In this document: in pieces, positions 1 to 6,790 of the stretch
Layout: the number at the start of each line of letters is the position of its first letter
How positions within the stretch are numbered: position 1 is the stretch's first letter
Source of the DNA: Granulicella sp. UBA5172
Lineage (GTDB): Bacteria > Acidobacteriota > Terriglobia > Terriglobales > Acidobacteriaceae
Assembly: GCA_002413385.1 (NCBI GenBank)
Contig: DHWW01000162.1
Span: 11,166-20,567, forward strand
Length of the DNA: 9,402 nt
Direction: 5' to 3'
Position numbers and translations under genes: made by a program
The notes under the pieces: generated by a model
Database searches by the model: none
Told to the model about the DNA's origin: nothing
What the model saw: the letters and a program-made list of their open reading frames with translations, nothing else

Positions 1-2423
1 CTCACAGCATCTCCCGCCCGCGAACTCGTGTTCTCCACATCGGCCTCCACCGTCAGCGAATCACCGGCCTTAAGCGAAGTCGCAGAGAGCTTCAGGTTCG
101 TCCACGCGAACGTCGAGTAGCTAAGGCCATAGCCGAAACCCCACAGCGGAGTTCCATGAAAGTAGCGATACGTGCGGTTGCTCATCGAGTAGTCGCCAAA
201 CGGAGGAAGGTCCTTCGTGCTTGCATAAAACGTGACCGGCAGGCGACCTCCAGGATTGATCTCGCCCGTCAGCACCTTCGCGATGGCTGTCCCACCTTCC
301 TCACCCGGATACCATGCCTCGACGATGGCATTCGCGTGTTGCTTCGCCCAATCCACAGCCAGCGCGCTGCCATTCATCAGCACCACAACCAGCGGCTTGC
401 CGGTGGCTGCAAGCGCCTCCAGCATCTTCTCCTGCGCAGCGGGCAGTTCAATGCTGGTGCGGTCGCCGCCGTCGAATCCTTCGACGTGCACCGGCATCTC
501 CTCCCCTTCCAACTCAGGCGAAAGCCCAACGAACGCCACCACCACGTCTGCCTGCTTTGCAGCTTGCACTGCAGCCTCTCCCTCGGCATCGATTGCAGGC
601 ATCCAGTTCAGCGTGATGCCTGCGCCGAAGAGCCTTGCCTGGTGTGTGTACTCGATGCGAATCGCATGAGGCTTCGCGTCTGCAAAGTGCAGCGTGAACG
701 GCTGCAAACCGCTTGAACGATGTTCGCTGGCGGCGATGGGTTGATCGCTCACTGGCTTGCCATCGAAGAAAAGTTTTACACCTTCCGCGTCACCGCACGG
801 ATAGCAGTGTGCAAGGGTAAAACTGAACGTGTAATCGCCGGCCACAGGCACCTGGATCGTACCGCTCCAGCGCGCTCCAAAATGCGCGGCGTCGATCATC
901 TTATCTGGCGACGCGGCGTTCCAGTCGAACTCCACCTGCTGATCGACGCGCGTCATTGCTGGCGTTCCGTGAAAGCTCACGTTGTCGAAGTACTCGCCCT
1001 TCAGCCCAAACCGAGCATCTCCCGCTGCCGGGTGCAGCGCCGTCCGAGGAACCGGGAGCGGCAACTCGCTCACGTACGGCGAGCCCTCGGCATACTTCAC
1101 GTTGGCAGCACCAAACATCGCCTCCATCCCGGCAAGCGGCAGCACGGGATGCGAAGGCACGGCGTTGTAGTTGCCTTCAATCGCGCTCAGACTCGCAGCG
1201 TTTGGCCCCACCACAGCAATCGTCATCGTCTTCTTCAACGGCAGCACGCCATCATTCTTAAGCAGCACGATCGACTTACCCGCGGCATCGAGCGCAAGCT
1301 GGCGATGTGCCGTTGAATCATCTTCCGAGAACGGAATCTGTGCGAACTTCACCTTTGCCGGATCATCGAAGAGGCCAAGTTCAAACCGCGCCGTAAAGAG
1401 CCGCTCCACAGAACGATCAATTTCCTTCTCCGAGATCAAACCATCATGCACCGCCTTGACCAGGGCAGCGTACTCCTTGCCGCAACTCGTATCGGTCCCG
1501 GCTTTGACGCTGACAGCCGCCGCATGCTCAAGGTCCGGTGCATACTTGTGGCCAACAGCCACGTCGGTGATCGCCGCGCAATCCGAAGTCACATAGCCGT
1601 TGAAGCCCCAGTCCTTGCGCAGAATCGTCTGCAGCAACGTGGTGTTCGCGCACGCCGGCTCCCCATCAATCGAGTTATACGCGCACATCACGCTGCCTGC
1701 CTTCGCCTCCATAACGGTCGCGCGAAATGCAGGCAGGTACGTGTCTTCGAGATCGTGTGGAGACGGATCGACATTGGCCGTATGCCGTGTACTCTCCGGT
1801 CCCGAGTGCACCGCATAATGCTTCGGCGTTGCAATCGTCTTGTAATAGTTCGGATCATTCCCCTGCAGTCCCTCGACAAAGTTGACTCCGAGGCGGCTGG
1901 TCAAAAACGGATCTTCGCCATACGTCTCCTGACCGCGACCCCAGCGAGGGTCACGGAAGATATTGATGTTGGGAGACCAGATATCAAGTCCGAAATAAAT
2001 ACTATGGATGCCCTTGCGCAGTGCTTCACTATTTTTCGCGCGAGCCTCCGTGCTGATCGTTGTCGCCACATCACGCATCAGCGGCACATCCCACGTCGCT
2101 GCGAGACCAATCGCCTGTGGGAACACCGTCGCATAGCCGGAGCGCGCAATGCCGTGCAGTCCCTCGCTCCACCAATCGTACGCAGGCACTCCCAATCGCG
2201 GGATCGCCGCGGCATGATTCTGCATTTGAGATACCTTTTCCTCCAGCGTCATCTTGCCCACCAATTCCGACACGCGCCGCGCCGTCTCGGCTGTAGGAAT
2301 GTGCGCCGGGACTTGCGCCACCAGGGTCGCCGCGAACAGGAAAATCGCACACAGGCAAAACGTCCGTCTGGGATCAAAGAGTCGCCGAACGACAACTGCT
2401 GGAGTCTTGGTACGCATCATCAT
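1..2423 (-). CDS. Secreted GH3 beta-glycosidase (beta-xylosidase/beta-glucosidase type) with PA14 insertion, 3' end cut off by window
   Basis: I read this frame by hand on the minus strand: 807 codons without a stop, running off position 1. It begins at a triple ATG (2423, 2420 or 2417) with AAGG about 9 nt upstream. Residues 1-36 look like a signal peptide with a long basic n-region, an RRTF pair at 19-22 and a hydrophobic core at 22-35, so Sec or Tat export is possible. The GH3 barrel follows (about 45-310): WWSEGLHG at 84-91, FPQAIGLAATWD at 101-112, DPRWGRGQETYGEDP at 158-172, KHY at 201-203, and YVTSD with the likely nucleophile Asp281. The C-terminal alpha/beta domain begins near 345 and is interrupted by a PA14-like segment at about 470-605. 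It resumes with LEGEEM (639-643) and GFDGGDR; Glu641 or Glu642 is the likely acid/base. A C-terminal fibronectin-III-like domain is just starting at the edge. The WWSEGLHG and SDC motifs resemble bacterial and plant GH3 beta-xylosidases more than classic glucosidases, but the substrate cannot be fixed from sequence. Confidence 0.93.
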   Translation of the reverse strand, partial: MMMRTKTPAVVVRRLFDPRRTFCLCAIFLFAATLVAQVPAHIPTAETARRVSELVGKMTLEEKVSQMQNHAAAIPRLGVPAYDWWSEGLHGIARSGYATVFPQAIGLAATWDVPLMRDVATTISTEARAKNSEALRKGIHSIYFGLDIWSPNINIFRDPRWGRGQETYGEDPFLTSRLGVNFVEGLQGNDPNYYKTIATPKHYAVHSGPESTRHTANVDPSPHDLEDTYLPAFRATVMEAKAGSVMCAYNSIDGEPACANTTLLQTILRKDWGFNGYVTSDCAAITDVAVGHKYAPDLEHAAAVSVKAGTDTSCGKEYAALVKAVHDGLISEKEIDRSVERLFTARFELGLFDDPAKVKFAQIPFSEDDSTAHRQLALDAAGKSIVLLKNDGVLPLKKTMTIAVVGPNAASLSAIEGNYNAVPSHPVLPLAGMEAMFGAANVKYAEGSPYVSELPLPVPRTALHPAAGDARFGLKGEYFDNVSFHGTPAMTRVDQQVEFDWNAASPDKMIDAAHFGARWSGTIQVPVAGDYTFSFTLAHCYPCGDAEGVKLFFDGKPVSDQPIAASEHRSSGLQPFTLHFADAKPHAIRIEYTHQARLFGAGITLNWMPAIDAEGEAAVQAAKQADVVVAFVGLSPELEGEEMPVHVEGFDGGDRTSIELPAAQEKMLEALAATGKPLVVVLMNGSALAVDWAKQHANAIVEAWYPGEEGGTAIAKVLTGEINPGGRLPVTFYASTKDLPPFGDYSMSNRTYRYFHGTPLWGFGYGLSYSTFAWTNLKLSATSLKAGDSLTVEADVENTSSRAGDAV

Positions 2424-2460
2424 GCTGCATCGCCTTGGTCAGGATTTCGAAGAAGTCCAA

Positions 2461-2466
2461 TTTATA
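2461..2466 (-). promoter_or_regulatory. Candidate -10 box of the GH3 gene
   Basis: The minus strand reads TATAAA here. A transcript would start near 2454, giving a leader of about 31 nt before the ATG at 2423, which is a normal length. The -35 region is poor: TTGCTT lies 16 bp upstream and matches TTGACA only in its first three bases. This is a plausible but unproven sigma-70-type promoter. Confidence 0.35.
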
Positions 2467-2552
2467 GTGGGGAGGCAAACTAAAGCAAATCACCGCACGT
2501 CAGGCTTCAGATCGCCCTGCCAACCGCTTCAATCGTACGCCGGATTCTCTCA

Positions 2553-2569
2553 GAGGAGCGGCGCTCCTC
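2553..2569. promoter_or_regulatory. 17-bp perfect palindrome, candidate operator
   Basis: GAGGAGCG and CGCTCCTC are exact inverted arms of 8 bp around a single central G. The site lies 130 bp upstream of the GH3 start and 212 bp upstream of the aldolase start, inside their shared regulatory region. Odd-length palindromes of this size suit a dimeric helix-turn-helix regulator. No T-run follows on either strand, so it is not an intrinsic terminator. No regulator gene in the window can be matched to it. Confidence 0.4.
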
Positions 2570-2768
2570 ACTCCGTTCATGCGCACTGCAAGCATGGAGG
2601 AACACCCTCGGAAAGAACTCCGCAAACGCCCCCCTCTGGCAACAACTCCAGTACAGTCGCCGCATCAACCATGCGACGGCGGATTGCAGCGCTCACGACC
2701 GCCTCACCTTTTGCCGTTCGAACCAATTCGCAACCCGCCGGCCGATCCGCAGTGATACCGTAATGAAA

Positions 2769-2776
2769 AAGGGGAG
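2769..2776 (+). promoter_or_regulatory. Ribosome binding site that decides the aldolase start
   Basis: AAGGGGAG lies 4 nt before the ATG at 2781. The in-frame ATG at 2763 is upstream of this site and has no Shine-Dalgarno sequence of its own, so 2781 is the better start. Confidence 0.7.
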
Positions 2777-2780
2777 AACG

Positions 2781-3446
2781 ATGGACAAGGTTGCGGTGTT
2801 GAATTCTTTGCAGGAGACAGGACTGGTTCCCGTCCTGCGCGCTGCATCAGTCGAGCAGGCCATAGCGCTGGCTACGGCCGTAGCCGCCGGCGGAGTGAAG
2901 GTCCTCGAGGTCACCATGACCGTGCCCGGAGCGCTGCAGGTCATCCGCCGCCTGGTCGCCGAGCGCCCCGACATCCTCATCGGCGCCGGCACCGTGCTCG
3001 ACCCCGAAACCGCGCGCGCCTGCATCCTCGAAGGAGCACAATTCGTCGTCAGCCCCGCCCTCAATCTCCACACCATCGAGCTCTGCCACCGCTACTCCAT
3101 CGCCGTCCTTCCCGGAGCCCTCACGCCCACCGAAGTCCTCACCGCATGGCAGGCCGGAGCCGACATCGTCAAGGTCTTTCCCGCAGGGGCCATGGGAGGA
3201 GCAAGCTATCTGGCCTCGCTCAAAGGCCCCTTCCCGCAGATCAAAATGATTCCCACCGGAGGCGTCTCGCTGGCCACCGCAGCAGCGTTCCTGCACGCCG
3301 GAGCGTTCGCCCTCGGCGTCGGCTCCGACCTCGTCGATCCCCAGGCCATGGCCGCCGGAAACTCCGACATCGTCACCGAAAACGCACGCAAATATCTCGC
3401 CATCGTGCACAACTTCCGCGCCCAGCAACCCACCCCCATCCGCTAG
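2781..3446 (+). CDS. eda: 2-dehydro-3-deoxy-6-phosphogluconate / 4-hydroxy-2-oxoglutarate aldolase (KDPG/KHG aldolase)
   Basis: This is a cytoplasmic class I aldolase that splits 2-keto-3-deoxy-6-phosphogluconate into pyruvate and glyceraldehyde 3-phosphate. It is the last step of the Entner-Doudoroff route and of hexuronate breakdown. At 221 residues it matches the family length (about 205-215). Visible motifs, numbered from the ATG at 2781, are VLEVT with catalytic Glu43, IGAGTVLD near 67-74, VSPALN near 90, PGALTPTE near 111, the Schiff-base lysine Lys131 in DIVKVFPAG, PTGGV near 158-162 and GVGSDL near 179. The residue four after the catalytic Glu is Thr (EVTMTVPGA), where E. coli Eda has an Arg. 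As I recall, B. subtilis KdgA also has Thr there, which hints at a KdgA-type enzyme. No edd, kdgK or uxa genes are nearby. An alternative start at 2763 adds six residues. Confidence 0.93.
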   Translation: MDKVAVLNSLQETGLVPVLRAASVEQAIALATAVAAGGVKVLEVTMTVPGALQVIRRLVAERPDILIGAGTVLDPETARACILEGAQFVVSPALNLHTIELCHRYSIAVLPGALTPTEVLTAWQAGADIVKVFPAGAMGGASYLASLKGPFPQIKMIPTGGVSLATAAAFLHAGAFALGVGSDLVDPQAMAAGNSDIVTENARKYLAIVHNFRAQQPTPIR

Positions 3447-3484
3447 CCGCACGCTGTTCCCGCCAGCCGAAGCCTCACATCAAC

Positions 3485-4954
3485 TCAGCACACGCGTCTT
3501 TCACGGATGAGCTGCTTGTAAAACGCCGCGCTCAGCTTGGGCGTCCGCTTCTCCGTCGCAAAGTCCACGTAGACGATTCCGAATCGCTTCTCATACCCAT
3601 CGGCCCACTCATAGTTATCCAGCAGGCTCCACAGAAAATATCCCCGCACCGGAACGCCCTCACTCACCGCCCGCTGTAACTGCGTCAGATAATTCCGCAG
3701 ATACATGGTGCGGTCCGTATCGTAAACATGCCCATCGGCAGCGATCACGTCATCCGACGACGCCCCGTTTTCCGTAATGTACATCGTCTTCACGCCCCAA
3801 ACCTCGGACACCAGTTTCGGCCCCCAGTACAGCGCCTCCGGCCCCACCGTAAGCCACGGACTCGCCATATGCGGAAACGACTCTGGCGCCCGAACGACTT
3901 CATATCCCTGCTCTGAATCGCTCGCACGAACGTACGTCGCCGTATAAACATTCAGCCCCACAAAGTCCATCGGGCTGCGGATAATCTCCATCTCCTCCGC
4001 CGTGAACTTCGGAGCATCCGCTCCCAGGCGCTTCAAATAAAGGTCGGTATACTTCCCTTCCTCCAGCACCGTCAGGTACGAAGCATTCTGTTCCCGTATC
4101 GCTTTGCGCGCCGCTTCAATGTGCTCCTTCGCCTCGTAAACCGGAACCGTCACCTCGACATTGTCGGCGATACCCACCTTCGTCCCCGGCTTCGTCTGCG
4201 CCCGGATCGACTGCACCGCCATGCCATGCGCCAGCGCCACATAATGATTCAGCTGCGCCACCCGCTTTGCATCGAGCCGCAGTCCCGGAGCATGCACGCC
4301 CGTCTTGTAGCCCAACTCCACAAACGACCGCATCTCATTCATGGTCATAAACTGCGTGACTTTATCCGACAGCTTTCCAGCCGTATAGCCCGCATAATCC
4401 GCAAACGCCTTGGCCGTATCGCGATTCTCCCATCCGCCCTTGTCCTGCAGCGCCTGCGGAAGGTCCCAATGGTAGAGCGTGCAGAACGGCTGAATCCCAG
4501 CCTCCAGCAGCCCATCCACCAGCCGCTTGTAAAAATCGAGTCCCTTGGCGTTCGGTGCACCCTTTCCACTCGGAAAGATCCGCGACCAGGCAACCGAGAA
4601 CCGAAAGCTGCGCAGGCCCATCTCTTTCATCAACTGAATATCATGCGGATAGAGGTGATAGAAGTCGTCGGCCACATCGCCCGTATCGCCGTTGTGCGTC
4701 TTTCCCGGCGTATGCGAAAACGTGTCCCAGATCGTCGCTCCGCGCCCATCCTCATGCACGGCACCCTCCACCTGATACGACGCCGTTGCCGAGCCCCACA
4801 GGAAGCTCTCCGGAAACGTTCGCGACGCCAACGGTGTCGCCGGCATCGCCTGCGCATCAAGCTCCGAAGCATGGAACGCAGCAGGCAGCCAGGCAAGAGC
4901 GGAAGACCCGCCGATCAAGCGAGCAAAATTGCGTCTCGAAATCTTATGGAACAC
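3485..4954 (-). CDS. GH1 beta-glucosidase with twin-arginine (Tat) signal peptide
   Basis: This retaining family 1 glycosidase probably hydrolyses beta-glucosides or related disaccharides. I chose the GTG at 4954 because AAGGAG lies 5 nt upstream and because it gives a compact Tat signal: SRRNF with Arg7-Arg8, a hydrophobic stretch to about residue 26, then Ala-rich cleavage options near 27-36. A further upstream in-frame GTG at 5002 would add 16 residues; it also has a GGAG about 7 nt upstream but leaves the twin arginines unusually deep. The 489-residue protein covers the whole GH1 barrel: FLWGSATASYQVEG near 51-64, YHWDLP near 161-166, TMNE with acid/base Glu207, YITENG with nucleophile Glu395, and the WADGYEKRFG aglycone segment near 450-459. 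The acid/base motif is NEM instead of the usual NEP. It follows the hydrolase gene on the same strand after a 123-bp gap, so shared transcription is possible but not indicated. Confidence 0.93.
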   Translation of the reverse strand: MFHKISRRNFARLIGGSSALAWLPAAFHASELDAQAMPATPLASRTFPESFLWGSATASYQVEGAVHEDGRGATIWDTFSHTPGKTHNGDTGDVADDFYHLYPHDIQLMKEMGLRSFRFSVAWSRIFPSGKGAPNAKGLDFYKRLVDGLLEAGIQPFCTLYHWDLPQALQDKGGWENRDTAKAFADYAGYTAGKLSDKVTQFMTMNEMRSFVELGYKTGVHAPGLRLDAKRVAQLNHYVALAHGMAVQSIRAQTKPGTKVGIADNVEVTVPVYEAKEHIEAARKAIREQNASYLTVLEEGKYTDLYLKRLGADAPKFTAEEMEIIRSPMDFVGLNVYTATYVRASDSEQGYEVVRAPESFPHMASPWLTVGPEALYWGPKLVSEVWGVKTMYITENGASSDDVIAADGHVYDTDRTMYLRNYLTQLQRAVSEGVPVRGYFLWSLLDNYEWADGYEKRFGIVYVDFATEKRTPKLSAAFYKQLIRERRVC

Positions 4955-4959
4955 TGGAG

Positions 4960-4965
4960 CTCCTT
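4960..4965 (-). promoter_or_regulatory. Ribosome binding site that decides the GH1 start
   Basis: The minus strand reads AAGGAG followed by a 5-nt spacer and the GTG at 4952-4954. It favours this start over the GTG at 5002 and places the twin arginines at residues 7 and 8. Confidence 0.65.
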
Positions 4966-5077
4966 CTTGCAACCTGCAAGGTAGTTCGAAGCGAACCAGC
5001 ACAGTTCAACTCCGCTCGAGCCATCGTAGCTCAAGAACGAGGAATCCGCCGAATTCTCTTGTCTAAATCGTTTGCGC

Positions 5078-5749
5078 CTAAGTAACGCCAGTGTTCCCAC
5101 TGAACGCGCCCCACACCAATTCCCGGGCAAACTCGATCTCTTCCGCACTCACCGAATGCGGTTTGCCAGGATAACGCCGCGACGTCACCTTCGCCCCCAT
5201 CGCCGTCAGAACCCGCGCCGACTCCTCCACCCGCGACCACGGAACATGAGGGTCCGGATCGCCGCTCCCCTGAAACGCAGGAGTCCCCGCAAGTTCGCCA
5301 GCGTGTGAAACATCACTGCCCAGCGGCCCAACCAAACCGCCCGTCCACGCAATCAACCCCGCATAGCGAGCCGGGTGCGTAGCGACAAACTCCGTCGCCA
5401 AACACGCCCCCTGCGAAAATCCCCCAACCACAATCCGCTCCCGCGTTACACCAGCAGCCTCCGCCAACTCCACCACCGACTGCACCTTCGCCAGCGCCGA
5501 ACTCAGCCACGGCTCATTGCTCTCGCGCTCCGCCAGAAACGAGTTCGGATACCACGTCGAACCCGCCGCCTGCGGAGCCAGAAACGCCAACTTAAGTTGT
5601 TCCCCGCCCAACGCACCCGCCAGCGAAAGAATGTCCCTCGCCGACGCGCCGCGCCCATGCAGCAAAATCACAACGCCGGTCGCATCTTCCAGCGGCACAC
5701 CTGCCCGATACACCTCATCCGCCGCATGCGGATCGAAATGGCCGCTCAC
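5078..5749 (-). CDS. Alpha/beta hydrolase, phospholipase/carboxylesterase family (MhqD-like position)
   Basis: This is a cytoplasmic serine hydrolase of 223 residues, the usual size for the phospholipase/carboxylesterase (PF02230-like) family. The oxyanion region is LLHGRGAS near 29-36. The nucleophile elbow GFSQG has Ser112, Asp166 in DPDPHVP is the likely acid and His198 in GKPHS the base, so the triad is complete. No signal peptide or membrane segment is visible. The GTG start overlaps the stop of the upstream dioxygenase gene as GTGA, and a perfect GGAGGTGA sits 4 nt before it (7 nt from GGAGG), so the two are translationally coupled. In B. subtilis a hydrolase (MhqD) is likewise encoded beside the dioxygenase MhqO. 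By analogy it may hydrolyse a product of ring cleavage or a quinone adduct, but its substrate is unknown. It could also be a general short-chain esterase. Confidence 0.88.
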   Translation of the reverse strand: MSGHFDPHAADEVYRAGVPLEDATGVVILLHGRGASARDILSLAGALGGEQLKLAFLAPQAAGSTWYPNSFLAERESNEPWLSSALAKVQSVVELAEAAGVTRERIVVGGFSQGACLATEFVATHPARYAGLIAWTGGLVGPLGSDVSHAGELAGTPAFQGSGDPDPHVPWSRVEESARVLTAMGAKVTSRRYPGKPHSVSAEEIEFARELVWGAFSGNTGVT

Positions 5750-6702
5750 GCCGTCACCTCCGCCTTATGCAGCGTGATCGGAACCAGCCGCTGCTCCAGC
5801 TCAGGTCGTCGCGCCTCCAGCCAATCCGGCACGCACAACTCTTCGCCCAGCGACTCCACCGGCTCATCAATCGCAAACCCCGGATTGTCCGTCGCCAGTT
5901 CAAACAGCACGCCCCCCGGCTCGCGGAAATAAATCGAGTGGAAGTAATCGCGGTCCAGCACCGCCGTCGTCGGAATATGCTTTCCAATCTCCTCGCGCCA
6001 CTCCAGCTGCGCAGCGTCATTGGCCGCCCGAAACGCAATGTGATGCACCGTGCCAGCTCCCGACCTCCCATAGCTCGCATGAGGATCCACAACGATATCG
6101 ATGGCGTTCCCCAACGCATTTCCCTCCGCCGCGAAGCGCAAACGCCTGCCCTCCTCCGCGATCTTGTGGAACCCCATCACCGCCAGAATCTTCGCCGTCT
6201 CCTCCGCCTCCAACTGCAGCATGGTCACTCCAAAGAACCCGCGAATCGCGTGCTCCGCCGGTACATTCGCAAACCGCGGAGCCTTCACCGCACCCGCATC
6301 GGCATGCCCAACAATCTCGACCTTCATCCCATCCGGATCAGGCAGCGTCAACACCTCTTCCGCAAAGCGCTTGCCGCTGCGCTCAAACAGAATGCCCTTC
6401 GCCGCAAGCCTCTGCTCCCAATACGCCATCGATGTCAGCGGCACGCTAAACGCCGTATGCGTCACCTCCCCGGCACCAGCCTGTCCCCATCCAGCGCGAG
6501 GCCACGGGAAAAACGTCAGAATCGTCCCCGGAGATCCCGCATCGTCTCCAAAGTAAAAATGATACGTTCCAGGGTCGTCGAAGTTCACGGTGCGCTTCAC
6601 AAAGCGCAACCCCAGCACCCCGGTATAAAAATCCAGATTCACCTGCGGATCAGACGCAATGGCAGTGACATGATGCAACCCAACAATCGGCTGTGTCGAC
6701 AT
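5746..6702 (-). CDS. mhqO: Ring-cleaving dioxygenase of the vicinal-oxygen-chelate fold (MhqO/PcpA type)
   Basis: This two-module glyoxalase-fold protein of 318 residues probably binds Fe(II) and opens hydroquinone- or catechol-type rings with O2. The N-terminal module starts with LHHVTA (His10/His11). It continues with DFYTGVLGLRFVKRTVNFDD and GTYHFYFGD, the pattern of PcpA/LinE hydroquinone dioxygenases and B. subtilis MhqO. The C-terminal module holds GTVHHIAFR (His220/His221) and LFELATD (Glu268). His11, one of His220/221 and Glu268 match the expected 2-His-1-carboxylate set. The ATG at 6702 is preceded by GGAGAGGG with a 9-nt spacer. It is the first gene of a coupled pair with the hydrolase and is divergent from an ABC exporter. 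Such enzymes usually answer quinone or electrophile stress, often under a MarR-type regulator, but none is present here. The actual substrate is inferred from family only. Confidence 0.9.
   Translation of the reverse strand: MSTQPIVGLHHVTAIASDPQVNLDFYTGVLGLRFVKRTVNFDDPGTYHFYFGDDAGSPGTILTFFPWPRAGWGQAGAGEVTHTAFSVPLTSMAYWEQRLAAKGILFERSGKRFAEEVLTLPDPDGMKVEIVGHADAGAVKAPRFANVPAEHAIRGFFGVTMLQLEAEETAKILAVMGFHKIAEEGRRLRFAAEGNALGNAIDIVVDPHASYGRSGAGTVHHIAFRAANDAAQLEWREEIGKHIPTTAVLDRDYFHSIYFREPGGVLFELATDNPGFAIDEPVESLGEELCVPDWLEARRPELEQRLVPITLHKAEVTA
5754..5761 (-). promoter_or_regulatory. Perfect Shine-Dalgarno sequence inside the dioxygenase gene
   Basis: The minus strand reads GGAGGTGA, fully complementary to the 3' end of 16S rRNA, just ahead of the GTG at 5749. 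It lies within the last codons of the dioxygenase gene. It probably offsets the weak start codon and keeps the hydrolase made in step with the dioxygenase. Confidence 0.75.
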
Positions 6703-6790
6703 GGAAAATTTCCCTCTCCAGCTTAAGATTCACTTCGCGCAAATCAGATTCATCGCCGTCCGATTCCCCATTGTCGTACACTCGGCAATC
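6703..6790. promoter_or_regulatory. Shared 88-bp divergent region between dioxygenase and ABC exporter genes
   Basis: This short gap must carry the control signals of both transcription units. It holds the dioxygenase Shine-Dalgarno (GGAGAGGG, 6712-6719 on the minus strand) and a small odd palindrome GGAAAATTTCC at 6703-6713. It also has two copies of AGATTCA at 6726-6732 and 6746-6752, 20 bp apart, with a partial third GATTC at 6762-6766. TACACT at 6777-6782 is a possible -10 box for the exporter. No strong -35 box is visible in either direction. Confidence 0.5.

Larger units (their letters stand above)
2424..2780. other. Divergent intergenic region between GH3 and aldolase genes
   Basis: This 357-bp stretch separates two genes transcribed away from each other, so it should hold both promoters. 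Open frames crossing it look like low-complexity shadows and none has a recognisable domain. It contains a TATAAA box for the leftward gene, a 17-bp palindrome at 2553-2569, two weaker inverted repeats (CATGC/GCATG around 2578-2595 and CGCAT/ATGCG at 2661-2675), and a strong Shine-Dalgarno sequence for the aldolase. I see no tRNA, riboswitch or small protein gene. Confidence 0.7.

Noticed and set aside
1446..2483. Long open frame of 345 codons on the + strand
   Set aside because: It lies antisense to the GH3 gene, whose minus-strand frame is fully open with clear catalytic motifs. The product is Arg/His-rich with no recognisable domain.
3447..3484. Bidirectional terminator in the 38-bp gap between the convergent aldolase and GH1 genes
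   Set aside because: No stem of useful length or T-rich tract is visible in either direction.
4121..4984. 287-codon open frame on the + strand
   Set aside because: It is the complement of the GH1 gene and has the same arginine-rich shadow composition with no motif.
5088..5101. CAGTG-TTCC-CACTG inverted repeat as a terminator
   Set aside because: It is inside the last codons of the hydrolase gene, has only a 5-bp stem and no T-run follows on the minus strand.
5767..6726. 319-codon open frame on the + strand
   Set aside because: It is antisense to the dioxygenase gene, Arg/His/Gln-rich, and matches no family, while the opposite frame has all metal-ligand motifs.
6701..6790. Upstream ATG extension of the ABC ATPase by 30 residues
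   Set aside because: It would overlap the start of the divergent dioxygenase gene, and the added residues do not resemble an ABC N-terminus.
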